Positions 54,701 through 60,780 of a stretch of DNA of 64,000 bases are shown in pieces (within the stretch, counting starts at the first letter, position 1; each line of letters opens with the position of its first letter). The translations under genes were made by a program, and so were the position numbers. The stretch lies in the NCBI GenBank assembly GCA_045535205.1, contig JAZSLF010000097.1, forward strand, positions 7,729-71,728, read 5' to 3'. The notes beneath the pieces are model-generated. The model was not told the DNA's origin. It was given only the letters and a program-made list of their open reading frames with translations, and made no database searches. The stretch comes from RUG14199 sp045535205. Lineage in GTDB: Bacteria; Bacillota; Clostridia; Oscillospirales; CAG-272.

Positions 54701-55378
54701 ATGTACATCATTGGCGAAAGAGCATGTCTGCTTGAATGTGTAGGACTCAAGGGTATTGTTTACAACGTAAACTACGCTTGGGATGAAATCACTATGTTCC
54801 ATATTCCCGATATGACTAAGTCAGGATATACAGCACAGACAATAGTTCCTGCAGACTACTCTCAGGTTGCAAGAGAGCTTTATCCCACAACAGGTAACAA
54901 CGCAAACGGCGACGTTTATATCACAAGCGATAACAAGATGCACGTTCTTACAACAACAAGAATGCACGGCAGAGATCATCACGATACACAGTATTACCAG
55001 ATGTGGCACACAGTATATGATATCGCAACTCCCGGTGCAGAACCCAAGCTTCTGTTCAACGAACCCATCGCATTCGCATCTCCTTCAAACTTCTACTGTA
55101 TGAGAATGATCGAAAACACAGATGGCGAACTCCACATCCTTGCAATGCCTGTTGACAGAGATGCAAGAGTAGAAATATGGAAAGCTGATGATTCACTCGG
55201 AAAGACATTCTCCCTTGTTGCATGTCAGAACTTTACACAAAAGAATGAGGTAACAACATCACTTATCATTTGTTCACCCAGAAACGGATCTATAGTTGAT
55301 AACAAGGTTCCTTGTATGTATCCTATTGATTCATCCGGTCAGAGCAGATATATGTACTTTGAAGTAACACTCCCTTAA
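51797..55378 (+). CDS. Secreted dockerin protein, tandem paralogue 3 of 3
   Basis: A 1193-residue paralogue; GGAGGA at 51786-51791 sets the ATG at 51797 although the frame reaches back to 51746. Signal peptide 1-24, LamG-like region (HWRRVELQYTSAGCTVYLDG), internal dockerin at about 225-284 with intact loops (DLTGDGIINARD, DFNEDGLVNGKD), twin modules (YKYAVITYMTPNS; YKYIVYTYNMPTT), and the C-terminal region (RSLGDRFARAISNATG, GYGYSQPVMDKTTG, HGRDHHD). It is the most divergent of the three in the C-terminal part (ICPDDDFDDPAY, CYLYTFPDGKGG). Codons are noticeably C-ending (AAC, TAC, ATC, GAC), which suggests high expression. Location: extracellular, cohesin-bound. No catalytic assignment. Confidence 0.8.
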   Translation: MKRILSLVLALMMIISSMAIISSAAPSEQCLELSGDNVYSFLTNMSINATDSSISFEISMAADAEGAPVLAINAGAVEITPTHIKVGSQTKSIEWGEVASTHWRRVELQYTSAGCTVYLDGVQVTSVAGQTCRTDGVILIGYPGIIMIDNFKVVSAGVVTTELNFEDEGEYLNHKHGDSTASRSPVPEGSYCDYEEVVLPDNIEYIFDSAANCESLTIGSEETILIGDLTGDGIINARDILKMKRVTIHGEAVDTRKADFNEDGLVNGKDSLMMKRTVSGLLQAVTKVFGSAEALPFEATQQSAKFVASETVSNGIDATLNMSEISSDDYKYAVITYMTPNSSEISNSDAAVESAFGAYGNLVSYELNTDGRYHAQIVDLSNVSTWNGDSATLRLFVGANVGDTIYIDSIIFTASLARANSVATAREAAKASYSITDAPIKEGLGYYFGDDYVVPFNSEGKLEYVSNSNNSRIEYSATQNAIKATATAGADPSIYVDLTEEGISADTYKYIVYTYNMPTTVQRQGPKANFYYVCGNIDVPTGGYECPTFSCTKSSEFKTQIVDLSANSNWSGSIKGLRIDYFTDAIVGDCVYIDSLVFCKSLSAANTAARLRLEERYGVAEVDAAGVWNNYWNYYQNQNGYEFIAGSATNLQMYFKYSSESALTARSLGDRFARAISNATGYEVTAEVYGGFVELHSSWSNSSPNAYVFYTIRYNGEAYVVRVKTNIIKDSSYSDVLDGTSADPQVGYENTSNWASDGYAITDSKKLASFSSYLAYHSNHEAKMLKTPYGTFAVYHTYADMDRGNYTGAGKITLFRIYDDGSYKALGEYSVTAHTTKPQLIYGDDGLVYFICPDDDFDDPAYASISLGYFDPSKPNADGSYNITYSRTNRAYPGGDAPGGYGYSQPVMDKTTGKIQIFYCGGRDELGFYVCWFTYNYRTHQWEGGNSTVMWDHYRNCYLYTFPDGKGGMYIIGERACLLECVGLKGIVYNVNYAWDEITMFHIPDMTKSGYTAQTIVPADYSQVARELYPTTGNNANGDVYITSDNKMHVLTTTRMHGRDHHDTQYYQMWHTVYDIATPGAEPKLLFNEPIAFASPSNFYCMRMIENTDGELHILAMPVDRDARVEIWKADDSLGKTFSLVACQNFTQKNEVTTSLIICSPRNGSIVDNKVPCMYPIDSSGQSRYMYFEVTLP

Positions 55379-55408
55379 TTAATTAAGTTAATTTCAAGTG
55401 TTAATTAT

Positions 55409-55440
55409 TCAGCACCCATAGTTATCTATGGGTGCTGATT
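55409..55440 (+). terminator. Terminator of dockerin paralogue 3
   Basis: TCAGCACCCATAG-TTAT-CTATGGGTGCTGA perfect stem, followed by TTTAAT. Confidence 0.85.
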
Positions 55441-55514
55441 TAATAAAATAGGAAAGCAGAGAAGAAACGTTGGGTATAATTATCAATAATTATTTCTAAC
55501 TGATCTATACCTGC

Positions 55515-55544
55515 AATTATACAAAATGAAAATTTTGTATAATT
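55515..55544. promoter_or_regulatory. Perfect 13-base palindrome upstream of coaX
   Basis: Arms AATTATACAAAAT (55515-55527) and its complement (55532-55544) around GAAA, 33 bases before the coaX start. The right arm contains TATAAT. Could be an operator overlapping a promoter or a transcript hairpin. Confidence 0.6.
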
Positions 55545-55577
55545 GAGAGAATGTATTTTTATATTTTGGAGGTTAAA

Positions 55578-56384
55578 ATGCTTATTGCAGCTGACATTGG
55601 TAATTCAAACATAAAATTCGGAATTTTCAACCTGAACTCCGATGAGTTTTATGAGCCGCTGTGTACGTTTATGATATCATCACTGTCTCCCAAAAGCATT
55701 GATGAGTATGTTCTGATAATTCGTTCTTTGTTAAACGCCAAGGGTTTTGATAAAGATGTTAAACGATGTGTTATTTCTTCCGTCGCTCCGTCATTAACTC
55801 ACAATGTAGCGGCTGCACTTCGTGAGATCACACGAAGCCAACCTTTTTATATTGGTTCAGGCACAAAAACTGGATTTACTATTTATACAGATAATCCGGC
55901 TGAGCTCGGCTCTGATATTGTGTGTAACGTTGCGGCGACGTTAAAGCTGTTTAATCCTCCTGCCGTTATTGTTGACATGGGTACTGCGACCACAATATCC
56001 TTTGTCGATGATAAAAAACAATTTATAGGTGCCGCAATTTTACCGGGGGCTTCCATGGCATTAAACTCATTGTGTGAATCAACAGAGCTTATCGGAAAAT
56101 ACCCTTTAAAGAAGCCCAAATCTATCCTTGGGAAAAATACGGCAGACAGCGTTATTGCAGGTGTGATCTACGGGAATGTGTTCACAATTAATTCATATAT
56201 TGAGCATATTCTCAGGAGTAAGGCGTCTCTTGATATTAATAAAGAACTTCGGTTTATTGCAACAGGCGGAAATGCAAAAAGTATTATTCCCTATTGTAAT
56301 GACGAATACGAGATAGTAGAAAATCTTACAGTAATCGGTGCAGCCATACTTTATAAGAAAAACCAACCATATAAAAAATATTAA
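55578..56384 (+). CDS. coaX: Type III pantothenate kinase
   Basis: A 268-residue ASKHA-fold enzyme for the first step of CoA synthesis. ADIGNSNIKFGIF is the phosphate-1 motif, GSDIVCNVAATL lies at the pantothenate site, and VDMGTATTISFVD is phosphate-2; TGGNAKSIIP is adenosine-linked. The frame extends to 55551, but GGAGG favours the ATG at 55578. In the GxDR motif Arg is replaced (GSDI), a small departure. It precedes an ECF S-component gene, so uptake and phosphorylation of pantothenate are probably linked. Confidence 0.9.
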   Translation: MLIAADIGNSNIKFGIFNLNSDEFYEPLCTFMISSLSPKSIDEYVLIIRSLLNAKGFDKDVKRCVISSVAPSLTHNVAAALREITRSQPFYIGSGTKTGFTIYTDNPAELGSDIVCNVAATLKLFNPPAVIVDMGTATTISFVDDKKQFIGAAILPGASMALNSLCESTELIGKYPLKKPKSILGKNTADSVIAGVIYGNVFTINSYIEHILRSKASLDINKELRFIATGGNAKSIIPYCNDEYEIVENLTVIGAAILYKKNQPYKKY

Positions 56385-56402
56385 TTCATAAAGCTTGAAT
56401 GA

Positions 56403-56431
56403 TTGACATTTGTATTTTTTGATGATATAAT
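56403..56431 (+). promoter_or_regulatory. Consensus promoter of the ECF S-component gene
   Basis: TTGACA (56403-56408) and TATAAT (56426-56431), both perfect, 17-base spacer. Confidence 0.85.
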
Positions 56432-56511
56432 CAAAAACATAAAATTTTACATACGTTTCACCATAAGAGTTTATGGGAGGCAGTATTGGGTTAAAGTCCC
56501 AGGAGGTAATT
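56432..56511 (+). promoter_or_regulatory. Structured 5' leader of the ECF S-component gene
   Basis: The 80-base leader holds CCATAA-GAGT-TTATGG (56460-56475) and TGGG...CCCA (56487-56501), the latter just before AGGAGG. It matches no riboswitch class that I recognise. Confidence 0.4.
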
Positions 56512-57165
56512 GTGTCAAAGCAATCTCACAACAAACTTGTAAGGCTCGTTTTTTTAGGGCTTCTGTCAGCAATCGTTATCATTTTTCAATTGCTTGGCAA
56601 CTTCATTAATCTTGGTATTACGTCAGTGTCTTTAGTTCTTGTTCCTGTTGTAATCGGTGCTGTAGCATTGGGTTATAAAGAAGGAGCTTGGCTTGGCTTT
56701 CTTTCAGGCTGTGTAATACTATTTTCAGGTGCTGCAGCGGCTTTCTTTTCACTCAGCCCCATCGGAACGGCTGTTATCGTTCTTTTAAAAGGTACGCTGT
56801 CAGGTTTAGCAGCAGGTCTTGTTTATTCAGGTATAGAGAAACTAAGTGGAAAATTCCCTATTGCATTAACAGTTGTTAGTAGAGTTTTAGCTACATATTT
56901 AGCAGCAATCGTATGCCCTGTAGTTAACACAGGCGTTTATGTAATCGGTTGTTTAACCGTATTCAAGCCTTTTCTTACGAAATTCGGATTCGAAGGTGGA
57001 AATATTTTGATGTTTGTATTTATAACTATGGTCGGATTAAACTTCCCCTTTGAGCTTGTATTAAATATAATTCTTTCGCCAGTTATTAGCGCTATTAGCA
57101 AACTCGGAGTTACATATTTTAACAAAAAAGAAAAAAAGTCTGACGTTTATAGAAAAAAAGCCTGA
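56512..57165 (+). CDS. ECF transporter S component, probably pantothenate (PanT-like)
   Basis: A 217-residue integral membrane protein with about six helices, and segments typical of ECF substrate-binding components (LVFLGLLSAIVIIFQLLGNF, LVPVVIGAVALGYKEGAWLG). It captures a vitamin and works with shared EcfT/A1/A2 energising proteins encoded elsewhere. Start: GTG at 56512 with AGGAGG five bases upstream; the frame extends further only into the leader. Position directly after coaX suggests pantothenate, but the substrate is not proven. The C-terminus is basic (KKEKKSDVYRKKA). Confidence 0.82.
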   Translation: MSKQSHNKLVRLVFLGLLSAIVIIFQLLGNFINLGITSVSLVLVPVVIGAVALGYKEGAWLGFLSGCVILFSGAAAAFFSLSPIGTAVIVLLKGTLSGLAAGLVYSGIEKLSGKFPIALTVVSRVLATYLAAIVCPVVNTGVYVIGCLTVFKPFLTKFGFEGGNILMFVFITMVGLNFPFELVLNIILSPVISAISKLGVTYFNKKEKKSDVYRKKA

Positions 57166-57260
57166 CTTTTTTTACAATTATTCATTTTACCTCTTCCATT
57201 TTATTGATTAATATGTTATCATTAGTTATGTAATATAAAAGAATTTTTGGAGGCATCATC

Positions 57261-57689
57261 ATGCAAACTGTAAAAATGAGAGTAATTTACTCTACACCTA
57301 AAAAGAAGGTTATTACCTTCGCAACCGCAATTTCCGAAGCATTTAAGTGTCAGGTAGACGACGTTCCCCCCGCATTTCCCTGCGATAAGGAAAAGCTCGT
57401 TGTTATCTGCCTTACAATGAAGGATATGCCCAACGATAAGCTCAGAAGATTCTGCGGCGAGCTCAATAAACAGAGAGCTCTTAACGTTGCTCTCGTTGTT
57501 GACGGCGACAAGGACAGCAAGGGTGTTAAGGTCGTTAAGGATATCCTTACAGAAGCAGGTACAAACGTACTTGATGACATCTACACCATTGATGGCGGTA
57601 AGTTCTCATTCGTTAAAAAGATCTCTCTTGAAGAAAGAACAAATATCGTTAAGTGGGTCGAAGGCATAATCGCAGCAAACTTTGACTAA
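57261..57689 (+). CDS. Flavodoxin-like fold protein without a canonical FMN loop
   Basis: A 142-residue protein. The pattern VKMRVIYSTPKKKVITFATAISEAF, a hydrophobic strand KLVVICLTMKD, and LNVALVVDGD resembles the alternating strands and helices of a flavodoxin fold. The FMN phosphate loop (T/S-x-T-G-N-T type) is replaced by STPKKK, so cofactor binding is doubtful. GGAGG precedes the ATG. Many codons are the preferred C-ending ones, suggesting good expression. It is a single-gene unit with its own terminator. Confidence 0.55.
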   Translation: MQTVKMRVIYSTPKKKVITFATAISEAFKCQVDDVPPAFPCDKEKLVVICLTMKDMPNDKLRRFCGELNKQRALNVALVVDGDKDSKGVKVVKDILTEAGTNVLDDIYTIDGGKFSFVKKISLEERTNIVKWVEGIIAANFD

Positions 57690-57701
57690 TCGTAAATACA
57701 A

Positions 57702-57731
57702 AAACCTCAAGCAACATCGCTTGAGGTTTTC
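57702..57731. terminator. Terminator between the flavodoxin-like gene and trmB
   Basis: AAAACCTCAAGC-AACATC-GCTTGAGGTTTT, perfect, between convergent genes. Confidence 0.9.
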
Positions 57732-57754
57732 TACTATTCCCTATCATATTTGCC

Positions 57755-58489
57755 TTATGCTTTTTTAGCTTCAAGATAATTGATCTTAAAGCCTTTGGCT
57801 GAAAAATTACGCTCATATTCGGTCTGAATGTTGTTTTCATTCTTTATATCAGTATGGAGATCCTTAGTGTAGTATACAAGCTCAAGCTCTGAATTTTCAA
57901 CTGTTTCAAGTGAATATTCAAACAACTGAATATTGTCAGTTTTGAAAATAAACATTCCTCCGGGTTTTAAAAGACTGTTATAAATCTTGAGAAATCCGGG
58001 TGCAGTAAGGCGTCTGTCAGCCTGTCCGTTTTTAGTCCACGGGTCGCTGAAATTTGCATAGATCGTGTCAAATGTTTCGGGAGGAAACATTTTAGTAAGC
58101 TCACCGGCATCTCCGGGAATAAATCTTACGTTACCCCTCATTTCCATCGGTATATCCCAGCATTCACCATCTTCATATATATGACCGTCAGGACCTTGCC
58201 AGTTACCGTGAGGAGAAAGTCCTCCAAGACCTCTTGACGAAGCATATTTTTCAGCAGCAACCACTATAACGTCATTTACTTTTTCCATAGCAAAATAATT
58301 ATATTCATTATCACGCTTTGAAAGCTGACATATAAAATCACCTTTTCCGCAGCCTATTTCAAGACGAAGGGGAAAACTATTTTTAAACAAAGAATCAAAA
58401 TTTCCCTCGTACTTTGCAGGATTTTCACATATTATAGAAGAAAGTGCAAAAAGTCTTTGTGCTCCACGCTTTTTTTTTCGCATTCTCAT
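57755..58489 (-). CDS. trmB: tRNA (guanine-N7-)-methyltransferase TrmB
   Basis: A 244-residue SAM enzyme that makes m7G46 in tRNA. LRLEIGCGKGDFICQLSKR is the SAM motif; YANFSDPWTKNGQADRRLT is the catalytic signature (usually SDPWPK). The N-terminus starts MRMRKKKRGAQR, basic and suited to tRNA. AAAGGAG precedes the ATG. It is divergent from the 58586 gene and stands alone. Confidence 0.94.
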   Translation of the reverse strand: MRMRKKKRGAQRLFALSSIICENPAKYEGNFDSLFKNSFPLRLEIGCGKGDFICQLSKRDNEYNYFAMEKVNDVIVVAAEKYASSRGLGGLSPHGNWQGPDGHIYEDGECWDIPMEMRGNVRFIPGDAGELTKMFPPETFDTIYANFSDPWTKNGQADRRLTAPGFLKIYNSLLKPGGMFIFKTDNIQLFEYSLETVENSELELVYYTKDLHTDIKNENNIQTEYERNFSAKGFKINYLEAKKA

Positions 58490-58523
58490 ATTGAAATTTG
58501 CTCCTTTTTTTGTTATTATAGTA

Positions 58524-58552
58524 ATGATACATTATTATAATAAAAAATTCAA
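58524..58552 (-). promoter_or_regulatory. Promoter of trmB
   Basis: Minus-strand TTGAAT (58552-58547) and TATCAT (58529-58524), 17-base spacer. Confidence 0.6.
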
Positions 58553-58585
58553 GTAATTATAAAAAATTTCCTACGAGGTAATACA

Positions 58586-59539
58586 ATGGAAATTAAAGCC
58601 TTTTTAATTGGATTTGAACAGTCCCTGATCGAAAACGGGCTGACAAAGGAAGCATCCCGTCATCATACCCTGAAGGTTGCAAAAGCACTCACAGATAGCG
58701 ATAAAAAAAGAATTGCTTCTTTCAATGACTTGGTTCAAGTTGAAGAGCTTGCGACAAATTACGTTATCAGACTGCGTAAAAAAAATGAGAGCATAAAAGA
58801 CACCGTAAATAACGACGTAAATTCAACCACTGCAACCATATCGAAAAATTTCAGTAAGTCTATTGCTGTAAATGATGATAAAACCGATGTAAAAGTATAT
58901 ACACGCAGGGATGACACTTCAAATAAAACTGCCTCGGAAGCAAAGACCATGCTATTTACTTCTGTTAAAACAGAGAGCACTTCAAATACAGATACATCGA
59001 ACTTCAAGACAACACAGATCAAAGCAGTTCACAACAGAGAAAAGAAGAATTCGGACAATAATTTCACATCAACTGAAAGCACAAAGATCATTTCAAAGGT
59101 CGGTAATTCCAAGCAACAGCTTTCTGCAGAGGGTAAAAAAGAATTTGCAAAAAGAATTGCTCCTAAAGCTCCTTTGATTGCTCTCGGATTTGTGGGAGCA
59201 GGCGTTGGTGCACTTGCAGTGTACATCCTCATCGGAGCTCTGATTCTTTTCTTTATTTTGCTTCTTGTAGCCTTGATAGCAGTCGGCGGTGTTGGTACAT
59301 TTGCGGGGCTGATTTACGGAATTATCAAAATATTCTCCGTTCTTCCCGAGGGTCTTTATGAGATCGGATTTGCTTTAGCACTTGCGGGAGTCACTTTAGC
59401 ACTTTCAATTTGCAGTTATAATACCGCTGTGCGTGCAATTCCGATTTTATGGAAAAAATTCTCTGATTTTCTTTCCGGTTGCTTAAAGAAATATAAAGCA
59501 TATATAAACCGCATCAGAAAGGAGTGTGCCGGAGCATGA
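58586..59539 (+). CDS. Two-helix membrane protein, DUF1700-like N-terminus
   Basis: A 317-residue protein. Residues 1-65 form a charged helical domain (IGFEQSLIENGLTKEASRHH), like the HAAS/DUF1700 start; about 66-190 is a Ser/Thr/Asn/Lys-rich linker (polar, low complexity); two long hydrophobic segments occupy about 200-235 and 240-290; the tail is basic. Its stop overlaps the next gene, a DUF4097-type protein. DUF1700-DUF4097 pairs are common in Firmicutes and usually follow a PadR regulator, which is not seen here. The function is unknown. Confidence 0.7.
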   Translation: MEIKAFLIGFEQSLIENGLTKEASRHHTLKVAKALTDSDKKRIASFNDLVQVEELATNYVIRLRKKNESIKDTVNNDVNSTTATISKNFSKSIAVNDDKTDVKVYTRRDDTSNKTASEAKTMLFTSVKTESTSNTDTSNFKTTQIKAVHNREKKNSDNNFTSTESTKIISKVGNSKQQLSAEGKKEFAKRIAPKAPLIALGFVGAGVGALAVYILIGALILFFILLLVALIAVGGVGTFAGLIYGIIKIFSVLPEGLYEIGFALALAGVTLALSICSYNTAVRAIPILWKKFSDFLSGCLKKYKAYINRIRKECAGA

Positions 59540-60468
59540 AGCCTATGTCTAAGTTTTTCCTTGTTGTAGCCGGCATACTGACAGTATTCGGAATTATTGT
59601 TTGCCTTATTGCATCAAGTATTGCAAAATCAAACGGTATACTTCTCTTCCCTCAAAAGACTGACGGCAAATACATATATACCGTTGAGCTTAATAATACG
59701 GAAATATCAAAAATATCACTTGATGCGACAGATGCAGACATTAACGTTTACACAGGTAATGACAACGAATATATTGAATTCATAAATTTCAATGAAAACT
59801 ATTATTCTATATCCACAACAAACAGAGTAATTTCCTTCGATGAATACGTTGACATTTCATCAATGCTTACTTTTTGGGATTCTGATTACACCTTTAAAGG
59901 AATACGATCTCTTCTCAGACTCGGTAATAAAATAGAAGGAACTAAGGAAATCAACATCTATATCTCCGATGAAAGAGATATCAATATTCTTGATTTTACA
60001 ATTGCAAACGGTAATATTAACGTTTCGGATATGTCGACAGAAACCGATTATAAGTTCTGTTTAGATAAAGGAAAAGTATCTTTCACCAACATATCAACCG
60101 TATCAAGCGTGTCTGTCACCGCAAATTACAGCGAGATCACACTTCAGGATTGCTCCTTTAATACATTCACTTGTGACTCTGCTAACCTGTACATTGGCGG
60201 TTCCGTAGAATTTTGCCACACATTCGCTGTAAACTCAAAAAACGGAACAATTGATGCAAGCATTACTCTTGACAGCGATGAATATGATGTATCCGTTCTT
60301 ACGTCCGGAAATCTCAAGATCAACGATGAAAGCTTCACAGGCACTTATAAGAGTACGGGCGAAAACGAAAAGTTACCCGATGATTGCACAAGCATCAAAA
60401 TAACGGGAGAAGAATTAAACGTTTCCCTCAACTATAAATCACTTTCGGAAACGACCGTTATAGAATAA
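59536..60468 (+). CDS. Membrane-anchored DUF4097-like beta-helix protein
   Basis: A 310-residue protein. An N-terminal membrane segment (FFLVVAGILTVFGIIVCLIASSIA) leads into a repetitive beta-strand region typical of DUF4097 (ISLDATDADINVYTGND, LDFTIANGNINVSDMSTE, TSGNLKINDESFTGTYKS). The ATG at 59536 overlaps the upstream stop by four bases and follows AAGGAG by eleven; another ATG at 59545 is possible. The pair with the preceding gene suggests a surface complex. No enzyme motif is visible. Confidence 0.75.
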   Translation: MKPMSKFFLVVAGILTVFGIIVCLIASSIAKSNGILLFPQKTDGKYIYTVELNNTEISKISLDATDADINVYTGNDNEYIEFINFNENYYSISTTNRVISFDEYVDISSMLTFWDSDYTFKGIRSLLRLGNKIEGTKEINIYISDERDINILDFTIANGNINVSDMSTETDYKFCLDKGKVSFTNISTVSSVSVTANYSEITLQDCSFNTFTCDSANLYIGGSVEFCHTFAVNSKNGTIDASITLDSDEYDVSVLTSGNLKINDESFTGTYKSTGENEKLPDDCTSIKITGEELNVSLNYKSLSETTVIE

Positions 60469-60487
60469 AATTGATTTAGGAAAGATA

Positions 60488-60736
60488 ATGATTATGGATT
60501 ACAAAACAAACGGAGTTTGTTGCTCAAAAATTTCATTCGATCTGAATGACGGCATTGTTTCAAATGTTTCATTCACAGGTGGATGCAACGGCAACCTCAA
60601 AGCTATATCAAAGCTTGTAGACGGAATGAAAGCAGAAACCGTAATTAAGATTTTAAAAGGAAATATCTGCGGATTTAAGAAGACCTCATGTGCCGATCAG
60701 CTTGCAATAGCACTTGAAAAAGCACTTGAACAATAA
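60488..60736 (+). CDS. TIGR03905-type TSCPD domain protein
   Basis: An 82-residue protein. GVCCSKISFDLNDGIVSNVSF, GGCNGNLKAISKLVDGM and CGFKKTSCADQLAIALEKAL make up the TSCPD pattern with four or five conserved cysteines (also found at the C-terminus of class II ribonucleotide reductases). The family is uncharacterised; metal binding is likely. AGGAAAG lies before the ATG. It follows the DUF4097 gene by 19 bases and may be transcribed with it. Confidence 0.9.
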   Translation: MIMDYKTNGVCCSKISFDLNDGIVSNVSFTGGCNGNLKAISKLVDGMKAETVIKILKGNICGFKKTSCADQLAIALEKALEQ

Positions 60737-60780
60737 TAATATAAAATTCAGTAAGGAGAGGACACAGTCCAAACAAAGCT

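Noticed and set aside
44375..55378. Sialidase-type BNR (Asp-box) repeats in the C-terminal region of the dockerin paralogues
   Set aside because: The SxDxGxTW signature is absent; only a general propeller-like strand pattern is seen.
57131..57171. Terminator at the end of the ECF S-component gene
   Set aside because: AAAAAGTC and GACTTTTT could pair, but the loop is over 20 bases and overlaps the coding end, so support is too weak.
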